Assembly: GCA_025965815.1 (NCBI GenBank)
Contig: JAOPWF010000023.1
Location: 1-8,136 of the forward strand
Length of the DNA stretch: 8,136 nt
Direction of reading: 5' to 3'
Source of the DNA: Mycobacterium sp.
Lineage (GTDB): Bacteria; Actinomycetota; Actinomycetes; Mycobacteriales; Mycobacteriaceae
Shown: piece by piece, positions 6,891 through 8,136 of the stretch
Layout: each line of letters starts with the position of its first letter
Position numbering within the stretch: position 1 is the stretch's first letter
Notes under the pieces: model-generated
The model's input: the letters and a program-made list of their open reading frames with translations, nothing else
Told to the model about the DNA's origin: nothing
Databases searched by the model: none
Made by a program: the position numbers and the translations under genes

Positions 6891-6933
6891 TATCTGCGGC
6901 ACGCCGAGCGCCCTACCTGCGGTGCCGCAGATA
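6891..6933. repeat. Perfect 12-bp inverted repeat with 19-base spacer
   Basis: TATCTGCGGCAC (6891-6902) and GTGCCGCAGATA (6922-6933) are exact inverted copies. It lies 18 bases after the ISL3 transposase stop and before the MmpS-like remnant. It may be a hairpin (no T-run follows, so not a typical intrinsic terminator), a protein-binding site, or the trace of an element end. The repeat is seen directly; its role is unknown. Confidence 0.7.
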
Positions 6934-6944
6934 CATTGACCGAC

Positions 6945-7094
6945 CTTGCGGATCTCATTCGCAAAGCCGCTCGGGGTTGCGGTGTTGTGATTGGAACCGA
7001 AGATGCCGTGCAGCCGAGAGACGCAAAAACCCGCCACCGCCACGACGGAAACCGCGACCAGCAGCATCTACCGCCGCGCGACCGGGCGGTGCAT
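6945..7094 (-). pseudogene. MmpS-like N-terminus with premature stop
   Basis: From an ATG at 7094 the minus strand reads MHRPVARR, then TAG (7068-7070), then MLLVAVSVVAVAGFCVSRLH and GIFGSNHNTATPSGFANEIRK. This fits the start of MmpS membrane proteins, which have a short basic tail, one transmembrane helix and then RxxGxFGS at the periplasmic side, and which partner MmpL lipid or siderophore exporters. The TAG stands where the family often has Trp (R-W), so it may be a TGG-to-TAG change. After NEIRK (about 6945) the similarity ends and the frame runs to a stop at 6864 with no MmpS beta-domain (normally about 90 further residues). No mmpL gene is in the window. It is a remnant, truncated near the ISL3 scar. 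The alternative is chance similarity of a hydrophobic segment. Confidence 0.5.
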
Positions 7095-7181
7095 CGAAAT
7101 CCCGTGCACCCGTTAGCTTTTCGATAGCCGCGACGGGAAGGCTTGGATTGTAGACATCTCCATTGTGCTCAGACCAGGTCT

Positions 7182-7760
7182 TCACGACGTGGCTGGCTTG
7201 GGGATGAGGGCCACGACGGGGATGGTGCGCGTTGTTATGCGCTGGTATTCGGCGTATTGCGGATACCGTTGGGCCTGATCTTCGTACTTCGGATCGCGCT
7301 CTGCGCCGCTGAGTTCAACGGCATGTACGTGGAGGTGCTCGTCTCCGACTTCGATGCTGGCGTCGGGGTTGGCGATGAGGTTCCAGTACCACGCGGGGCT
7401 GTGATCTGTCAGCACGGTATACAACTCGACGATGAAGCCGTCTCGCACGATTGCAACATCGAATCCCGAGCTCTCCGGCGCCGAGCTCCCGGGTTTGACG
7501 AACTGAAACGCTAAGTAGGCCAGACCCAATGTCTGATAGACGGGACTTGCGGCAATGAACTGAAGATCGCCGAGCTTGGCTTGCAGCTCGGCAGCCTTGG
7601 CGTCCAGCGCGTCGCGACCCGTGGTCACGCCGTCGTCGTCGGTCCGTCCGATGTCGTCGGCATAGACGTGCTCGATCGTGGCACGCCGGCGCGCAGAGTC
7701 GCGCTCGTTGAAGACCTTGAGAAGGTTGGCGTGCACCAATTCAGTGATGGTGGCGCGCAT
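7182..7760 (-). CDS. SnoaL-like domain fused to C-terminal half of a Ddn-type (F420-dependent) reductase
   Basis: A 192-residue protein with two parts. Residues 1 to about 117 are SnoaL/NTF2-like: NERDSARRRATIEHVYADD, GVTTGRDALDAKA, then SGFDVAIVRDGFIVELYTVL, a fold used for ligand binding or isomerase-type catalysis. Residues about 119-187 match the second half of nitroreductase/Ddn-type deazaflavin(F420H2)-dependent reductases: HSPAWYWNLIANPDASIEVG, AERDPKYEDQAQRYPQYAEY, TTRTIPVVAL. The first half of the Ddn domain (RTTPL-type segment that helps hold F420) is absent and replaced by the SnoaL unit, so F420 reductase activity is doubtful. The join is in frame at about residue 119. The start is the ATG at 7760, 7 bases after AGGAGG (7768-7773); a longer frame to 7937 overlaps the methyltransferase and is not used. 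It follows the methyltransferase stop by 20 bases, probably as an operon. Domain assignments are from motif recognition. Confidence 0.82.
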   Translation of the reverse strand: MRATITELVHANLLKVFNERDSARRRATIEHVYADDIGRTDDDGVTTGRDALDAKAAELQAKLGDLQFIAASPVYQTLGLAYLAFQFVKPGSSAPESSGFDVAIVRDGFIVELYTVLTDHSPAWYWNLIANPDASIEVGDEHLHVHAVELSGAERDPKYEDQAQRYPQYAEYQRITTRTIPVVALIPKPATS

Positions 7761-7767
7761 CGGGAGA

Positions 7768-7773
7768 CCTCCT
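7768..7773 (-). promoter_or_regulatory. Ribosome binding site deciding the SnoaL-Ddn start
   Basis: AGGAGG on the minus strand lies 7 bases before the ATG at 7760, within the 20-base gap after the methyltransferase stop. It rules out the upstream in-frame extension. Confidence 0.8.
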
Positions 7774-7780
7774 ATTCCAC

Positions 7781-8136
7781 TTAGCGCCGTAGGGCGCGGA
7801 GGTACCAGAACGCCATTTCGACTTGCGCGCCGTCCAGTTCGCCGCGCAGGGTGGCAGGCTCCAGCGACGCGATGTCCCAGCCGGCGCCGCCGAGGACGTC
7901 GCGCAGTGTCTCTTGGGACACCGCCGGTCGCGGCCACTCCTCGCCTACCGGGTTGGCGTCGGAGAAGCAGCTGAGCAACAGGGTGGCGCCCGGCCGGGTG
8001 GCCCGGTGCACGGCGGCGATGTAACTACGTCTGCCTTCGTCATCGAGCGAGTGGAACAGGCCGCTGTCGATCACGGTATCGAAAGCATCGGTATAGCCAT
8101 CGAGCTTGGTGGAGTCGGCCACCGCGAACGTCACGT
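7781..8136 (-). CDS. SAM-dependent methyltransferase, C-terminal part (5' end outside window)
   Basis: The last 118 or so residues of a class I SAM-dependent methyltransferase. The visible frame begins with VTFAVADSTKLDGYTDAFDT (the acidic/motif II region; VADST is the adenine-contacting post-II strand), then VIDSGLFHSLDDEGRRSYI (motif post-II), RATRPGATLLLSCFSD (motif III strand beta5), and ends MAFWYLRALRR. The SAM-binding GxGxG motif I lies beyond the right edge, so the gene is partial and the GTG at 8134 is only an internal Val. Ends in TAA at 7781-7783. The type resembles small-molecule or thiopurine-like methyltransferases; substrate is not known. It is probably transcribed together with the SnoaL-Ddn gene that starts 20 bases later. 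Confidence 0.85.
   Translation of the reverse strand, partial: VTFAVADSTKLDGYTDAFDTVIDSGLFHSLDDEGRRSYIAAVHRATRPGATLLLSCFSDANPVGEEWPRPAVSQETLRDVLGGAGWDIASLEPATLRGELDGAQVEMAFWYLRALRR

Larger units (their letters stand above)
6582..7181. other. 600-base decayed intergenic stretch
   Basis: No intact gene lies between the permease start and the SnoaL-Ddn stop. It contains the operon's leader (6582-6710, including an AT-richer patch at about 6638-6670), the ISL3 remnant, the inverted repeat, the MmpS-like remnant and about 87 bases (7095-7181) with nothing I recognise. A short palindrome AGACC-A-GGTCT (7171-7181) abuts the stop of the SnoaL-Ddn gene but is too small to call a terminator. Confidence 0.6.

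Noticed and set aside
7171..7181. Palindrome AGACC-A-GGTCT after the SnoaL-Ddn stop as a terminator
   Set aside because: The stem is only 5 bp with a 1-base centre and no T-run, so it cannot form a terminator hairpin.
1..8136. CRISPR arrays, tRNA or rRNA genes
   Set aside because: I saw no regularly spaced direct repeats and no cloverleaf or rRNA-like sequence on either strand.

Overview
The window is high-GC actinobacterial DNA and most likely comes from a mycobacterium (Mycolicibacterium-like). The evidence is the codon bias, a LuxR regulator with an MmpS-like remnant and an F420-type (Ddn-like) domain nearby, and mycobacteria-style ISL3 and cyclase-regulator fragments. This is a judgement from the sequence alone.

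Layout: (1) Bases 1-1344 (+) hold the C-terminal part of a large LuxR-type (LAL-like) regulator. (2) Bases 1345-1813 (+) hold an operator-like palindrome and promoter-like boxes ahead of a frameshifted, truncated quinone oxidoreductase/alcohol dehydrogenase. (3) Bases 1801-3225 (-) encode an intact SBP56-family selenium-binding protein/methanethiol oxidase with a His-rich insert. (4) Bases 3226-3711 hold no intact gene; they contain a frameshifted piece of a class III cyclase/ATPase regulator joined to a secretory-signal-like reading frame. (5) Bases 3712-6581 (-) form a two-gene operon, an APC-family amino-acid/amine permease followed by a covalent-FAD BBE-type oxidoreductase, linked by an ATGA overlap. 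(6) Bases 6582-7181 are decayed sequence: the 3' end of an ISL3-family transposase (+), a 12-bp perfect inverted repeat, and an MmpS-like N-terminus with a premature stop (-). (7) Bases 7182-8136 (-) hold a SAM methyltransferase (cut by the window edge), then 20 bases later a short protein that joins a SnoaL-like domain to the C-terminal half of a Ddn-type F420-dependent reductase.

The intact genes suggest small-molecule metabolism: sulfur compound oxidation (SBP56), amine or amino-acid uptake coupled to flavin oxidation (permease plus BBE enzyme), and redox/methyl-transfer functions. They sit among at least four gene remnants, so this looks like an accessory region shaped by insertion and deletion. 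I see no convincing new multi-gene defence or mobile system. The most unusual items are the SnoaL-Ddn chimera, the coupled permease-flavoenzyme pair and the His-rich SBP56.
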